Shown: positions 9,343 to 18,014 of the stretch, one piece after another
How the letters are laid out: every line of letters starts with the position of its first letter
Position numbering within the stretch: position 1 is the stretch's first letter
Source of the DNA: Brevibacillus aydinogluensis
Lineage (GTDB): Bacteria; Bacillota; Bacilli; Brevibacillales; Brevibacillaceae
Assembly: GCF_031954365.1 (NCBI RefSeq)
Contig: NZ_JAUSVZ010000011.1
Strand: one strand, 5' to 3'
Length of the DNA: 64,000 nt
Translations under genes and position numbers: made by a program
The notes under the pieces: generated by a model
Database searches by the model: none
Seen by the model: the letters and a program-made list of their open reading frames with translations, nothing else
Told to the model about the DNA's origin: nothing

Positions 9343-9537
9343 CTACATCAATACTTCGGTAACTGGCTGGCGTGTCCGCTCATGGCGGAGGTAGCCCCTG
9401 TAGCTTTGCGTCGCCGGGTTTCCCCGGGTTTGCCGTTTCGATATCAATGCGTGGTCGTAAATTTTCAAAATGCGTAAAATGAGACCATCTTCATTCGTCT
9501 CGCGGTGCAGGCAGTCCAATGGACTTGGGAAAATCAC
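9343..9537 (-). CDS. Small hypothetical protein
   Basis: A 64-residue soluble, basic protein that I do not recognise (contains CLHRETNEDG and a basic GYLRHERTRQ near the C-terminus). It starts at a GTG with no clear Shine-Dalgarno, which weakens the call. In favour: the composition is not that of a random shadow frame, no gene lies opposite, and a good terminator follows six bases after the stop. It could equally be the 3' part of an untranslated RNA. Confidence 0.42.
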   Translation of the reverse strand: MIFPSPLDCLHRETNEDGLILRILKIYDHALISKRQTRGNPATQSYRGYLRHERTRQPVTEVLM

Positions 9538-9828
9538 ATTTCTATTTCATTAGATCGGTAAATTCGTCCCGATGTTTAAGGGGAAATTAAAAAAATCTGC
9601 GGATTTTGTGACTATGGTCCGATGTCCCTGCACTTGGCGGAGGATGTTTTTCGTGCGCGCACCTTTCTGCGCACATCCAAGCTGCTGAATTCAATAATGA
9701 ACATCGGCTGCGGCCGTCAACAGCGACGGCATGTGCCCCATTGTGGTAAGGCGGGACGAGGCACGGCCCGATTTGTTGAACTCTCGATGCGGAATCAGTA
9801 TTATTGATTGTAAAGGTGAAGTGAAAGG

Positions 9829-11499
9829 TTGATTCAATTGGAAAACAAGTCGGCAACATCCAATTTTATCCGCAGCATCGTCATTGAGGATTTGCAGGCG
9901 GGACGAGTGAAAGAAGTCGTGACCCGTTTCCCTCCGGAACCGAACGGGTATCTCCATATCGGTCATGCCAAATCCATCTGCCTGAATTTTGAGCTGGCTG
10001 ACGAATTCAATGGCAGAACCAACCTGCGCTTTGACGACACCAATCCGCTGAAAGAAGACACCGAGTACGTGGAAGCGATCAAGGAAGACGTCAAATGGCT
10101 GGGTTTTGAGTGGGATGGTCTTCATTTCGCATCCGACTACTTTGAGGAAATGTACAATCGCGCGGTGTTGCTGATCAAAAAAGGCAAGGCGTACGTCGAC
10201 GACCTCTCCGCGGAGGAGATCCGCAAAACGCGGGGGACGCTGACAGAGCCGGGCACGGAGAGTCCGTACCGCAACCGTTCGGTGGAGGAAAACCTGGACC
10301 TGTTCCAGCGGATGCGCAACGGCGAGTTCAAGGACGGCGAAAAAGTATTGCGCGCCAAAATCGACATGAGTTCGCCGAACATCAACCTGCGCGACCCCGT
10401 GCTCTATCGGATCGCCCATGCCACCCATCACAACACCGGAGACAAGTGGTGCATCTACCCGATGTACGACTTTGCCCACCCGCTGGAAGACGCCATCGAG
10501 GGCGTGACCCACTCGCTGTGCTCGCTCGAGTTTGAAGATCACCGTCCGCTTTACGACTGGGTCGTACGCGAATGCGAGATGGAGCACGTGCCGCGGCAGT
10601 ATGAATTTGCCCGTTTGAACATGACCAATACGGTGATGAGCAAACGCAAGCTGAAATTGCTGGTGGACGAAAAAATCGTGGACGGTTGGGACGACCCGCG
10701 GATGCCCACCATCGCCGGTCTGCGCCGCCGCGGCTACACGCCGGAAGCGATTCGGGCGTTTGCGCGGGAAATCGGCGTCTCCCGCAGCAACAGCGTGGTG
10801 GATGCGAAGATGCTGGAGCATTTCATCCGCGAAGACCTGAAGCTGAAGGCGCCGCGCACGATGGCCGTGCTGCGCCCGCTGAAAGTGGTCATTACCAACT
10901 ATCCGGAAGGCCAAGTGGAGATGCTGGACGCGGAAAACAACCCGGAAAATCCCGAGATGGGCATCAGGCAAATCCCGTTTTCCCGCGAGATTTACATCGA
11001 GCAGGATGACTTCATGGAAAATCCGCCGAGCAAGTACTTCCGCCTGTTCCCGGGCAACGAAGTGCGGCTGAAGCACGCCTACTTCATCAAGTGCCACGAC
11101 GTGATCAAGGACGAACAGGGGAACGTGGTGGAACTGCACTGTACGTACGACCCGGAAACGAAGAGCGGCACCGGGTTCACCGGCCGGAAAGTGAAGGGGA
11201 CGATCCACTGGGTGGACGCCAAACACGCCGTTCCGGCGGAGTTCCGCCTGTATGAACCGCTCATTCTGGACGGGCAGGAAGACGGCGATTCGTTCTTGGA
11301 CAACATCAATCCCAATTCGCTGGAAACGCTGCACGGTTTTGTCGAGCCCAACCTGAAGGACTGCAAGCCGCACGACAAGTTCCAGTTCTTCCGCCACGGC
11401 TACTTCAACGTCGATCCAAAGTATACGACTCCGGACAAACTGGTGTTCAACCGGATTGTCTCGCTGAAAAGTTCGTTTGAACTGCCGAAGAAGGGATAA
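9829..11499 (+). CDS. glnS: Glutaminyl-tRNA synthetase
   Basis: A 556-residue class I aminoacyl-tRNA synthetase charging tRNA-Gln with glutamine. The PPEPNGYLHIGH motif at residues 35-46 carries the HIGH signature; the KMSKS equivalent is VMSKR near residue 270; the C-terminal half is the GlnRS anticodon-binding double barrel, and the length fits the bacterial enzyme. The start is uncertain: TTG 9829 sits 7 bases after AAAGGTGAAG, TTG 9838 sits 9 after GTGAAAGG. The leader has no recognisable T-box. Most Firmicutes use GluRS plus GatCAB instead, so a direct enzyme is notable. Confidence 0.93.
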   Translation: MIQLENKSATSNFIRSIVIEDLQAGRVKEVVTRFPPEPNGYLHIGHAKSICLNFELADEFNGRTNLRFDDTNPLKEDTEYVEAIKEDVKWLGFEWDGLHFASDYFEEMYNRAVLLIKKGKAYVDDLSAEEIRKTRGTLTEPGTESPYRNRSVEENLDLFQRMRNGEFKDGEKVLRAKIDMSSPNINLRDPVLYRIAHATHHNTGDKWCIYPMYDFAHPLEDAIEGVTHSLCSLEFEDHRPLYDWVVRECEMEHVPRQYEFARLNMTNTVMSKRKLKLLVDEKIVDGWDDPRMPTIAGLRRRGYTPEAIRAFAREIGVSRSNSVVDAKMLEHFIREDLKLKAPRTMAVLRPLKVVITNYPEGQVEMLDAENNPENPEMGIRQIPFSREIYIEQDDFMENPPSKYFRLFPGNEVRLKHAYFIKCHDVIKDEQGNVVELHCTYDPETKSGTGFTGRKVKGTIHWVDAKHAVPAEFRLYEPLILDGQEDGDSFLDNINPNSLETLHGFVEPNLKDCKPHDKFQFFRHGYFNVDPKYTTPDKLVFNRIVSLKSSFELPKKG

Positions 11500-11515
11500 A
11501 TTCGCGCATACATGG

Positions 11516-11546
11516 AAAAGCTGTTAACACGGTTAACAGCTTTTTT
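11516..11546 (+). terminator. glnS terminator
   Basis: AAAAGCTGTTAAC, a 3-base loop, GTTAACAGCTTTT with a continuing T run. Confidence 0.85.
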
Positions 11547-11560
11547 CATATTCTTGGGGA

Positions 11561-11607
11561 CCCCCGCCGGGTGCTGCATGAGCACACCTGAGCGGGGGAT
11601 TTTTTTG
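11561..11607 (+). terminator. Second terminator after glnS
   Basis: CCCCCGC (11561-11567) pairs with GCGGGGG (11592-11598) around an inner GTGCT/AGCAC stem, then seven T. Confidence 0.75.
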
Positions 11608-11716
11608 AGAGGGGCGGCCGGATATGCTCGATTCCGGTCACAATTTTAAAGAAAAAATGTCATTTGGACGGCAGGATTTCCCATGGAATATATTGAAAAA
11701 TTACACAGATGATATA

Positions 11717-11732
11717 TTGGTTGTACAACCAA
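11717..11732. promoter_or_regulatory. TetR-family operator before the regulator gene
   Basis: TTGGTTGTACAACCAA is a perfect 16-bp palindrome 22 bases upstream of the tetR start. A 14-of-16 match recurs at 12420-12435 before the next operon, so it is probably the regulator's own binding site. Confidence 0.65.
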
Positions 11733-11754
11733 TCAAAATGAATGGTGATCTGGA

Positions 11755-12348
11755 ATGAAACCAAAAGCAGGTAATACGCGAGCCCAATTAATTGAAGCGG
11801 CTTACAAGGTTCTTGCCGAAAAGGGATACGAAAACAGTTCCGTTAAGGACATTGCTCGTGAGGCAGGCGTGTCGCCCGGCTTGGTGCACTACCATTTTGC
11901 AAACAAGGAAGACCTTTTGGTGTCTGTTGTCAAAGAAGCAGCCAATGAGTACTGCCAACAGATGAGAAAGTTACGGAAGACAGTTGCGGAAGACAAACTT
12001 GCCGACGCTGCGCTGGCGGAGTCTTTGGAGCGAATAAAGAGCAATGCCGATTGGTACAAGCTGCGATATGAATTGTATGTGCTTGGCTTGCGAAATCCCG
12101 CGATTCAGTCCGGGGTGAAAGAGCTTATCGCAAGGGGAAGGGAGGGAATCGAAGAAACAATCCAAGCGGTGGCAGGAAAAACGCTGCCAAATGGGGCTGA
12201 GATGTCCGCCATTTTGTTCGCCTGTTTCGAAGGGCTCGCCTTGCAGTCTTTCGTTGATTCGGAGTTTGACCTGGAAGGCGCTTACCAATTCCTTGGTCAA
12301 ATGGTCGAACAATTCTTGCAATCGCAATCGGAACGTGAGCGGACGTGA
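11755..12348 (+). CDS. TetR/AcrR-family transcriptional regulator
   Basis: A 197-residue repressor. Residues about 8-55 form the TetR helix-turn-helix (TRAQLIEAAYKVLAEKGYEN, then VKDIAREAGVSPGLVHYHFANKEDLL); the rest is an all-helical ligand and dimer domain typical of the TetR_C class. The ATG at 11755 follows a weak GGTGATCTGG site. It is autoregulated if the palindrome at 11717 is its operator, and probably controls the membrane protein and quinone reductase downstream. The inducer is unknown; lipophilic or quinone-like compounds would fit the target genes. Confidence 0.9.
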   Translation: MKPKAGNTRAQLIEAAYKVLAEKGYENSSVKDIAREAGVSPGLVHYHFANKEDLLVSVVKEAANEYCQQMRKLRKTVAEDKLADAALAESLERIKSNADWYKLRYELYVLGLRNPAIQSGVKELIARGREGIEETIQAVAGKTLPNGAEMSAILFACFEGLALQSFVDSEFDLEGAYQFLGQMVEQFLQSQSERERT

Positions 12349-12403
12349 CAGTGCGCGTACCGCGCGAGGATTGAAAGGTATGTGTGTGGTGTCAATAGAG
12401 CCG

Positions 12404-12435
12404 TTGTTATCTGTATTGGTTGGTCATACAACCAA
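12404..12435 (+). promoter_or_regulatory. Promoter with TetR operator for the membrane protein/reductase operon
   Basis: TTGTTA (12404-12409), a 17-base spacer and TACAAC (12427-12432) make a plausible promoter. TTGGTCATACAACCAA at 12420-12435 covers the -10 and matches the palindrome at 11717 at 14 of 16 positions, which would allow direct steric repression. Confidence 0.55.
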
Positions 12436-12455
12436 AAAATTATGGGGGTGTTTTC

Positions 12456-12914
12456 ATGTTGAATCTGGTTCTGGCCGCAATGGAACGATTGGCACTGACA
12501 GTGATCGTGGGCGGAGGCGTTGTCATGGCCGCCGGTGTCCGTCCTCTCTTACTGTCCATTTTGGCAAAGCCGGGACAACCCGATTTGGCTGAAACCGTTG
12601 AGGGGCTCTCAATCAACGCGTGGAACCGATACAACCGATTTGCCTTGTGGGCGGCCATTGTCGTGGCGGTCGTTGATCTCGTGCGTATTGTTACGGGGCT
12701 GGCTTTTTCCTGGTGGCATGTTGGCCTGATCCTTACAATCTTTGTGGCTTTGCTTGGAAAGTTATTGATCGATCAGACACTGAAAACGCGGCTTAATGAG
12801 GCTGGCGCTGAAGCTGTCGGCAGTGCCGAGCAGCGTGCCGGACACCGGCGGGTTGAGTTTCTCTCGGTCGTCATTCTTGTTTTGGCTGTGTTGTTGGTCA
12901 TCCTGCCGTTCTGA
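12456..12914 (+). CDS. Four-helix membrane protein, DUF4149-like
   Basis: A 152-residue membrane protein with about four predicted helices (for example VIVGGGVVMAAGV, FALWAAIVVAVVDLV, LILTIFVALLG, VVILVLAVLLVILPF). The pattern of a conserved YNR after helix 1 and a basic segment between helices 3 and 4 recalls DUF4149/TMEM205-like proteins, which is a tentative match. Start ATG 12456 follows GGGGGTG; an in-frame TTG at 12420 lies in the operator. Cotranscribed with the flavin reductase 13 bases downstream. Its biochemical role is unknown. Confidence 0.72.
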   Translation: MLNLVLAAMERLALTVIVGGGVVMAAGVRPLLLSILAKPGQPDLAETVEGLSINAWNRYNRFALWAAIVVAVVDLVRIVTGLAFSWWHVGLILTIFVALLGKLLIDQTLKTRLNEAGAEAVGSAEQRAGHRRVEFLSVVILVLAVLLVILPF

Positions 12915-12927
12915 CGGAGGTATCCAG

Positions 12928-13515
12928 ATGAATGTGTTGATTGTCTACGCACACCCGAACCCGAAGAGTTTGAATGCCGCCATTTTGAAGGAAGTGGAGC
13001 GCGGCCTGCAAGAGGCCGGCTACCAGTATACGGTTATCGATCTATACCAGGACAACTTTCAGCCGGTTCTGGTGTACAATGACAGCATCCGGCGCAGCGA
13101 ACTCAAGAACGATCCGGAAACGGCGCGTTATCGTGAGCTGGTGCGGCAGGCCGATCATCTCATCTTCATTTATCCCGTTTGGTGGTATGGTGTCCCGGCG
13201 ATTCTTAAGGGCTTCTTTGATCGCTTGTTTGTTTCGGGATTCGCCTATCACTACGAGGGGATGGTGCCAAAGGGATTGCTCAGCGGAAAATCGGCATGGG
13301 TGTTCTATACGATTGACTCTCCCGGATGGTATGTCAGACTGGTTCGCCGCAGTGTCGAATGGAAGATTATGAGAGATGCGATCCTCGCGTTTTGCGGAAT
13401 ACGAAAGGTCAAGAGATTCATGTTTGCCGGCGTCAAGAGGAGCAGCCAAAAGCGGCGTCAAAAATGGCTGGAATCCGTCTATCATCAGGTGCGTTTTGGA
13501 CTCAGGGAATCATGA
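12928..13515 (+). CDS. NAD(P)H-dependent oxidoreductase, flavodoxin-like (NQO/MdaB family)
   Basis: A 195-residue cytoplasmic flavoprotein of the Flavodoxin_2 family, which reduces quinones or similar electrophiles by two electrons. It opens with the beta-strand and phosphate loop VLIVYAHPNPKSLN, and has the typical FIYPVWWYGVPAILKGFFDR segment near residues 75-95 that binds flavin and shapes the substrate site. ATG 12928 follows ACGGAGG. The operon with the TetR regulator suggests a drug or quinone detoxification response, which is inference. Confidence 0.86.
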   Translation: MNVLIVYAHPNPKSLNAAILKEVERGLQEAGYQYTVIDLYQDNFQPVLVYNDSIRRSELKNDPETARYRELVRQADHLIFIYPVWWYGVPAILKGFFDRLFVSGFAYHYEGMVPKGLLSGKSAWVFYTIDSPGWYVRLVRRSVEWKIMRDAILAFCGIRKVKRFMFAGVKRSSQKRRQKWLESVYHQVRFGLRES

Positions 13516-13569
13516 TGAAGATTCGGTTATCCCGTTGGGTCGATACCCGGGCGAATGGCAAGGAAAACA

Positions 13570-13713
13570 GGTGGCACAAGTCTCACTTCTTCGAAACACC
13601 CAGATGTTTACCCCTCCCCTTAGCGTTTTGAAGCGGACGCTATCGACTTATTGCTGGTCGTCAAGAGAGCGAGCGGGCACCATCACACATGACACCACGG
13701 GCTTTGATTGCAA
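13570..13713 (+). repeat. Copy A of a diverged dispersed intergenic repeat
   Basis: About 144 noncoding bases match the reverse complement of 46471-46612 at roughly 70 percent by eye. Best-kept blocks are ACAAGTCTCACTTC, the segment CCCAGATGTTT and GAGCGAGCGGGC. The frames through both copies differ, so it is not an obvious gene. The flanks (13516-13802) hold nothing else except a TATAAT at 13761-13766 before the MFS gene. Confidence 0.6.
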
Positions 13714-13802
13714 TGCGTCGCCAAAATGAAAATGCAGGTGAAATTGCCATAAATTAGTGTATAATGTGTGTATAAAATTTTGACAAAAGGGGGTGGGGAA
13801 CC

Positions 13803-15086
13803 ATGAGATTTCGCGACCTTCACATCAACATCAAGGTGCGCCTGCTGACAAGGTTTTTAAGCATTTTGGTCGGTGCGACGATTTTTCCGTTTATGTCGAT
13901 ATACTTTACGGAAAAACTGGGGCAGGCGATCGCCGGGGTTCTCATGCTGTCAACGGTCATAACCACGGTGATTATTAGCTTCTACGGCGGATTTTTGGCC
14001 GACAGGATCGGGCGGCGAAAAGTGATGATCATGTCGCAATCGGTACTGCTAGGGGCGTACTCCGTCATGACCATCGCCAACTCCGAGTGGCTCGATTCAG
14101 CCTGGCTCACCTATGCGATGCTGCTGGTGCAAAGCGTCGGCACCGGCATGCTGTTTCCCGCCGTGGACGCCATGATCATCGACGTGACGAATCAGGAGAA
14201 TCGCCGGTATGTCTACAGCTTGAACTACTGGTCGATCAACCTGGCCATGTCGATCGGTGCGCTGGGGGGCGGCTTTCTGTTTCAAACGCACCGGTTTGAA
14301 TTGTTTCTGCTGTTCACCTGTGTTCATGTGTTAACGCTGATCATGTTTGTCTTGTTTATGACCGAATCGCACCAAACGAAGCGGAATGAACAGGTAAGAA
14401 ACAAGGCGGTGTGGAAGGATCTGCTGCAAAGCTATCGGCTCGTGGCCAAGGATCGCACTTTTCTCTTTTTTTGTCTCGCAGTGTTGTTGGGCAACGCCCT
14501 GCTCAATCAGAAAACCTATTACATAGCTGTTCGTCTTCAGCAGGAGTTTGGCAGCCAGCTTCTGAACGTGGCGAATTGGTTTTCGCTCAAGATCGACGGG
14601 ATCAGAATGGTTGGCATCATGCAGACGGAGAACACTATTTTGGTTGCCATGGGCATGTTGTTCGTGACGAAGTGGATCAAACGGTTCTCGGACAGCCTTG
14701 TGCTGCGAACAGGCGTGTTCTTGTACATGATTGGCTTCGCCGCCTTGGGAAGCAGCAACGGGCTGTGGATTCTGCTCCTGGCGGTGTTTGTCGTGACATG
14801 CGGCGAATTGTTGCTGACGCCGGTAAGCCAGTCCGTAATCGCTGATCTGGTGAACGATGAAGCGAGGGGGTCCTATATGGCGGTGTACGGACTGGTTGGT
14901 CATGGGGGAAGGCTTCTGGGCGCTGGCGGCATCCTGGTCGGGGTGCTTGTGCCATCCTGGATGATGAGCGGACTCTATGTTCTGATCGGAATCTTCATGC
15001 TCTGCTTGTTTCACTACGTGTTAAAACAGCGTCAGCAAAAAAACGAGACCGACGCTGCTTCTCACAATACACCGCTCCCTGTGTAG
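13803..15086 (+). CDS. MFS transporter
   Basis: A 427-residue major facilitator with about twelve helices. The loop between helices 2 and 3 reads GGFLADRIGRRKVMI, the family's diagnostic G-x-x-x-D-R-x-G-R-R motif. The N-terminus (MRFRDLHINIKVRLLTRF) parallels the second MFS protein at 24211-25467 (MHWRSWDLNLKIRLFGEL), so the two are paralogues of the multidrug-type branch. ATG 13803 follows AAAAGGGGGTGGGG. Substrate unknown. A hairpin terminator ends it. Confidence 0.87.
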   Translation: MRFRDLHINIKVRLLTRFLSILVGATIFPFMSIYFTEKLGQAIAGVLMLSTVITTVIISFYGGFLADRIGRRKVMIMSQSVLLGAYSVMTIANSEWLDSAWLTYAMLLVQSVGTGMLFPAVDAMIIDVTNQENRRYVYSLNYWSINLAMSIGALGGGFLFQTHRFELFLLFTCVHVLTLIMFVLFMTESHQTKRNEQVRNKAVWKDLLQSYRLVAKDRTFLFFCLAVLLGNALLNQKTYYIAVRLQQEFGSQLLNVANWFSLKIDGIRMVGIMQTENTILVAMGMLFVTKWIKRFSDSLVLRTGVFLYMIGFAALGSSNGLWILLLAVFVVTCGELLLTPVSQSVIADLVNDEARGSYMAVYGLVGHGGRLLGAGGILVGVLVPSWMMSGLYVLIGIFMLCLFHYVLKQRQQKNETDAASHNTPLPV

Positions 15087-15109
15087 TGCCGTAGATATGT
15101 CGGGGGAGC

Positions 15110-15149
15110 GCAACAGGGTGCCCTTGATCGTCCAGGGGTGCCCTGTTGC
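15110..15149 (+). terminator. Hairpin after the MFS gene
   Basis: GCAACAGGG (15110-15118) pairs with CCCTGTTGC (15141-15149); a T-rich stretch follows. Confidence 0.6.
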
Positions 15150-15309
15150 GTTTGATTGTTCCGCTGGCTGGATGTCCGGTACCCCTGCGTCGTTCGCGTG
15201 TATTCGCGCACTGGGAGAAGGGAGCGGCCAGCTCGGGGAAAGTTATCGCCGGACCCGTCTCTTTTTGATACAGTAGACAAAGGAGAAGAAAAAGCAAGGT
15301 GTGAAGGAT

Positions 15310-16011
15310 ATGGCAATTTTGCACAACGATTGGGCCGAACTGCTGGCGGACGAATTTGAAAAACAGTACTACCGGCAGTTGCGGCAGTTCCTGAAGGCGG
15401 AATACCAAAGCCGCACCGTGTATCCCGACATGTACGACATTTTCAACGCGCTTCATCTGACGCCGTACCGGGAAACCAAAGTGGTGATTCTCGGTCAGGA
15501 CCCGTATCACGGACCGGGACAAGCCCACGGCCTCAGCTTTTCCGTCAAACCGGGGGTTGCGCCTCCGCCATCACTGCAAAACATCTTCAAGGAACTGCAG
15601 AGCGATCTGGGCTGTGCCATCCCCAATCACGGCTATCTGGTTAGCTGGGCAAAACAGGGGGTCCTGCTGCTCAACACAGTGCTGACCGTGCGCGCGGGCA
15701 GCCCCAACTCGCACAAGGGGATGGGCTGGGAGCAGTTTACCGACCGGGTCATTGCCGTCCTAAACGAGCGGGAAACGCCGATGGTCTTTATTCTCTGGGG
15801 GCGTCACGCGCAGGAAAAAGCAGCGTTTATTGACAAGCAAAAGCATTGTGTCATTCAATCCCCGCATCCAAGCCCGTTTTCGGCCAATCGGGGCTTTTTC
15901 GGCAGCCGGCCGTTTTCCAGGGCCAACCGCTTTTTGCGGGAGCAGGGCTTGGGCGAAATCGACTGGCAGCTTCCCCTGCAGGTGGAACTGACCGCCGCAG
16001 GAGAGCAGTAA
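15310..16011 (+). CDS. ung: Uracil-DNA glycosylase, family 1
   Basis: A 233-residue base-excision repair enzyme that removes uracil from DNA. The water-activating loop GQDPYHGPGQAHG is at residues 62-74 with catalytic Asp64, and the minor-groove loop HPSPFSA lies near the C-terminus; length and both motifs match B. subtilis Ung. I start at ATG 15310, 9 bases after AAGGT; an in-frame GTG at 15301 would add three residues and is 12 bases from AGGAGAAG, so it cannot be excluded. It stands alone and converges on the next gene. Confidence 0.94.
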   Translation: MAILHNDWAELLADEFEKQYYRQLRQFLKAEYQSRTVYPDMYDIFNALHLTPYRETKVVILGQDPYHGPGQAHGLSFSVKPGVAPPPSLQNIFKELQSDLGCAIPNHGYLVSWAKQGVLLLNTVLTVRAGSPNSHKGMGWEQFTDRVIAVLNERETPMVFILWGRHAQEKAAFIDKQKHCVIQSPHPSPFSANRGFFGSRPFSRANRFLREQGLGEIDWQLPLQVELTAAGEQ

Positions 16012-16027
16012 GCGAGGCGCGTTTTCG

Positions 16028-16672
16028 TTAATCCTTGCTGCGGATGACAAGCAGGCACCCGCTTGCGACGGAGATTGTCCCGCTGTCGGCCGTCAGCACG
16101 TTGCTGATGCCCAGCGTGTCACCGAGGCGCAGCGTCGCATGTTCCAGCGGATATTGAAATCCGGACAGGGTAATGCCGGTCACTTCCGGGGTGAGCGGCA
16201 GCAGCGAGATGTGGGGAAAGCGGCTGGGGCCGAGGGTCAGCTCGCGGTCGACGAGCATGATGTCATTGGCAGCATCGACGATCCGGCAGCGTACGCCGCT
16301 GCGCAGCCCTTTCCACAACAGGTGAACGTTGGCCAGCGTGTGATCGAAACGGGACCCCAGTGCCCCCGTCAGGACAATCTCCTGCGCGCCCTGATCCAGT
16401 GCCCAGACGAAGCCCATCTCCGTGTCGGTCATATCTTTCAAGACCGGGTCGCAGGAGCGCACTTCTTCGCTGTGCGCGCTGATCTCCGCCCACTCCTCAG
16501 GCGTGACCGAGTCAAAATCGCCGATGGACAGGCGGGGGCGTAGACCGTGGCGGATGAGAAACAGCGCTCCCCGGTCGACACCGACCAGACAGTCACCCGC
16601 CTCTACTTCCTCAAGCGCCCAGTCACCCAGATTGCCTCCTGCAAACAGGATGATTCGTGTTGGATTGCTCAT
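16028..16672 (-). CDS. thiN: Thiamine pyrophosphokinase
   Basis: A 214-residue enzyme that transfers pyrophosphate from ATP to thiamine, giving the cofactor. The N-terminal Rossmann-like domain has GGNLGDW, the metal-binding VGVDRGALFLI and IGDFDSVTPEEW motifs, and ALGSRFDHTLANV, all hallmarks of the family; the C-terminal beta domain shows the expected GTISVASG. The ATG at 16672 follows GAGGAAA. In B. subtilis thiN lies near spoVM and rpmB; here it has no such neighbours. Confidence 0.9.
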   Translation of the reverse strand: MSNPTRIILFAGGNLGDWALEEVEAGDCLVGVDRGALFLIRHGLRPRLSIGDFDSVTPEEWAEISAHSEEVRSCDPVLKDMTDTEMGFVWALDQGAQEIVLTGALGSRFDHTLANVHLLWKGLRSGVRCRIVDAANDIMLVDRELTLGPSRFPHISLLPLTPEVTGITLSGFQYPLEHATLRLGDTLGISNVLTADSGTISVASGCLLVIRSKD

Positions 16673-16911
16673 GATTTTTTCCTCATTCCGTGTCGATTGC
16701 GTTTGTCATCCCCAGATCGTTTTTCCTGGGAGCAGGCCCGTCCTACCCAATCAGGGGCTCCGGGCCCGAAAACGGTTCTCTTCCACAATATCATGGACCC
16801 GCCCTGATGTGCCAATGAAGATGAGCCCATCCGCTTCACCTGCCCATAGACGGTCCTCGCGAAAGATCTTGCCGGCGGTCATCGCCTGTCATGCAATACC
16901 AGTGAAAATAA

Positions 16912-16941
16912 TTGAATGTTTTGGATTTTGTCGATTAAAAT
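16912..16941 (+). promoter_or_regulatory. Probable sigma-A promoter
   Basis: TTGAAT (16912-16917), 18 bases, TAAAAT (16936-16941), 30 bases before the acetyltransferase start. The rest of the 300-base gap from 16673 shows no other feature to me. Confidence 0.5.
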
Positions 16942-16970
16942 CATTTTATCAACTGCGGGAAGGTGAAGAG

Positions 16971-17867
16971 ATGATTGTCGTCAAGCGCATGAATCAATGC
17001 ACGCTGGCTGAGGTCACACTGGCGTGGAACCGGGGGTTTGAGGGCTATTTTGTTCCGGTGACGATGACGGAAAAAAGTCTGCTGCAGCGGCTGGGACGGG
17101 AGGATTACGCACCATCCCTGTCTGTGATTGCGTTTGCGGACGGGGAACCGATCGGTCTGGTCGCCAGCGGCGTTCGCACCATCAACGGGAAAAAAGCGGC
17201 CTGGAACGGAGGCACCGGCGTTGCTGCGGCGTACCGTCGGCAGGGCGTTGGACGCCGATTGATGGAGGAGACGCTGGCCCTGTACCGCAAAGCGGGCGTC
17301 GAGCTGGCGACGCTGGAAGCGTTCCGGCAAAACGAGCAGGCGATCGCCCTCTACCGGCAGTTCGGTTATGAGGTGACGGACCGGCTGCTGTTCTTGCAGC
17401 GTACCGACGCGCTGACGGATCGGCCGTTTGGCGATGTCACTTCCGCCCCCTACCGGCTGCGGCATGGCATTCCCCAGGAGGCGGCGGCGCTTTCCTTTTA
17501 CGAGGCGGACGTGCCGTGGCAAAACCAGTGGCCCAGCCTTTGCGATGGAGAGGCGGTCTTCGTGGAAGACGAGAACGGCGAGACAGTCGGTTACGCCTTT
17601 TACAAACGGACGCTGGACGAGGCGGGCAAACCGACCGCTATCGTATTGCGGCAGTGTGCGTACCTGCCCGGACGGGCTGATGCGGAGGCGATCGTTCGTT
17701 TTGCGCTGGCCCATGTGTGGGGATCGCCGGAACTGGCCTGCACGCGTTCTACCTTCAACCTGCCGGCCTCCTGCAAGCTGGTGGTGAGCGTGCTGGAACA
17801 GGCCGGGTTTCAGCCCTCCGGCATCGAACAGGTATACATGATCCGTCAGATGGAGCAGGGCGGCTAG
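16971..17867 (+). CDS. GNAT-family N-acetyltransferase
   Basis: A 298-residue protein with a complete GNAT domain in the first 145 residues. The acetyl-CoA pyrophosphate loop is GVAAAYRRQGVGRRLMEETL (Q/R-x-x-G-x-G/A form), and the beta6-alpha4 element NEQAIALYRQFGYEV follows. The C-terminal half is a second, degenerate GNAT-like fold, an arrangement seen in several uncharacterised Bacilli proteins. ATG 16971 follows GGAAGGTGAAG; the frame is open far upstream over thiN but that part is noncoding. Substrate unknown. Confidence 0.85.
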   Translation: MIVVKRMNQCTLAEVTLAWNRGFEGYFVPVTMTEKSLLQRLGREDYAPSLSVIAFADGEPIGLVASGVRTINGKKAAWNGGTGVAAAYRRQGVGRRLMEETLALYRKAGVELATLEAFRQNEQAIALYRQFGYEVTDRLLFLQRTDALTDRPFGDVTSAPYRLRHGIPQEAAALSFYEADVPWQNQWPSLCDGEAVFVEDENGETVGYAFYKRTLDEAGKPTAIVLRQCAYLPGRADAEAIVRFALAHVWGSPELACTRSTFNLPASCKLVVSVLEQAGFQPSGIEQVYMIRQMEQGG

Positions 17868-18014
17868 GTGATTGAGCTTCTTGTCGACATGTGAAGCGTC
17901 ACCCGTCTCGATACAGGACTTTTGTTTGACAAACATGACCAACGCATCTGTCAAATCGGGTAATATAGTAGAGGGGTTTCACCCTGCCATATCCGAACGA
18001 CAGGAGATTGTATC

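Noticed and set aside
13326..13729. Frames through repeat copy A
   Set aside because: The reading frames are not kept between the two repeat copies and they start inside the reductase gene, so the similarity is at nucleotide level.
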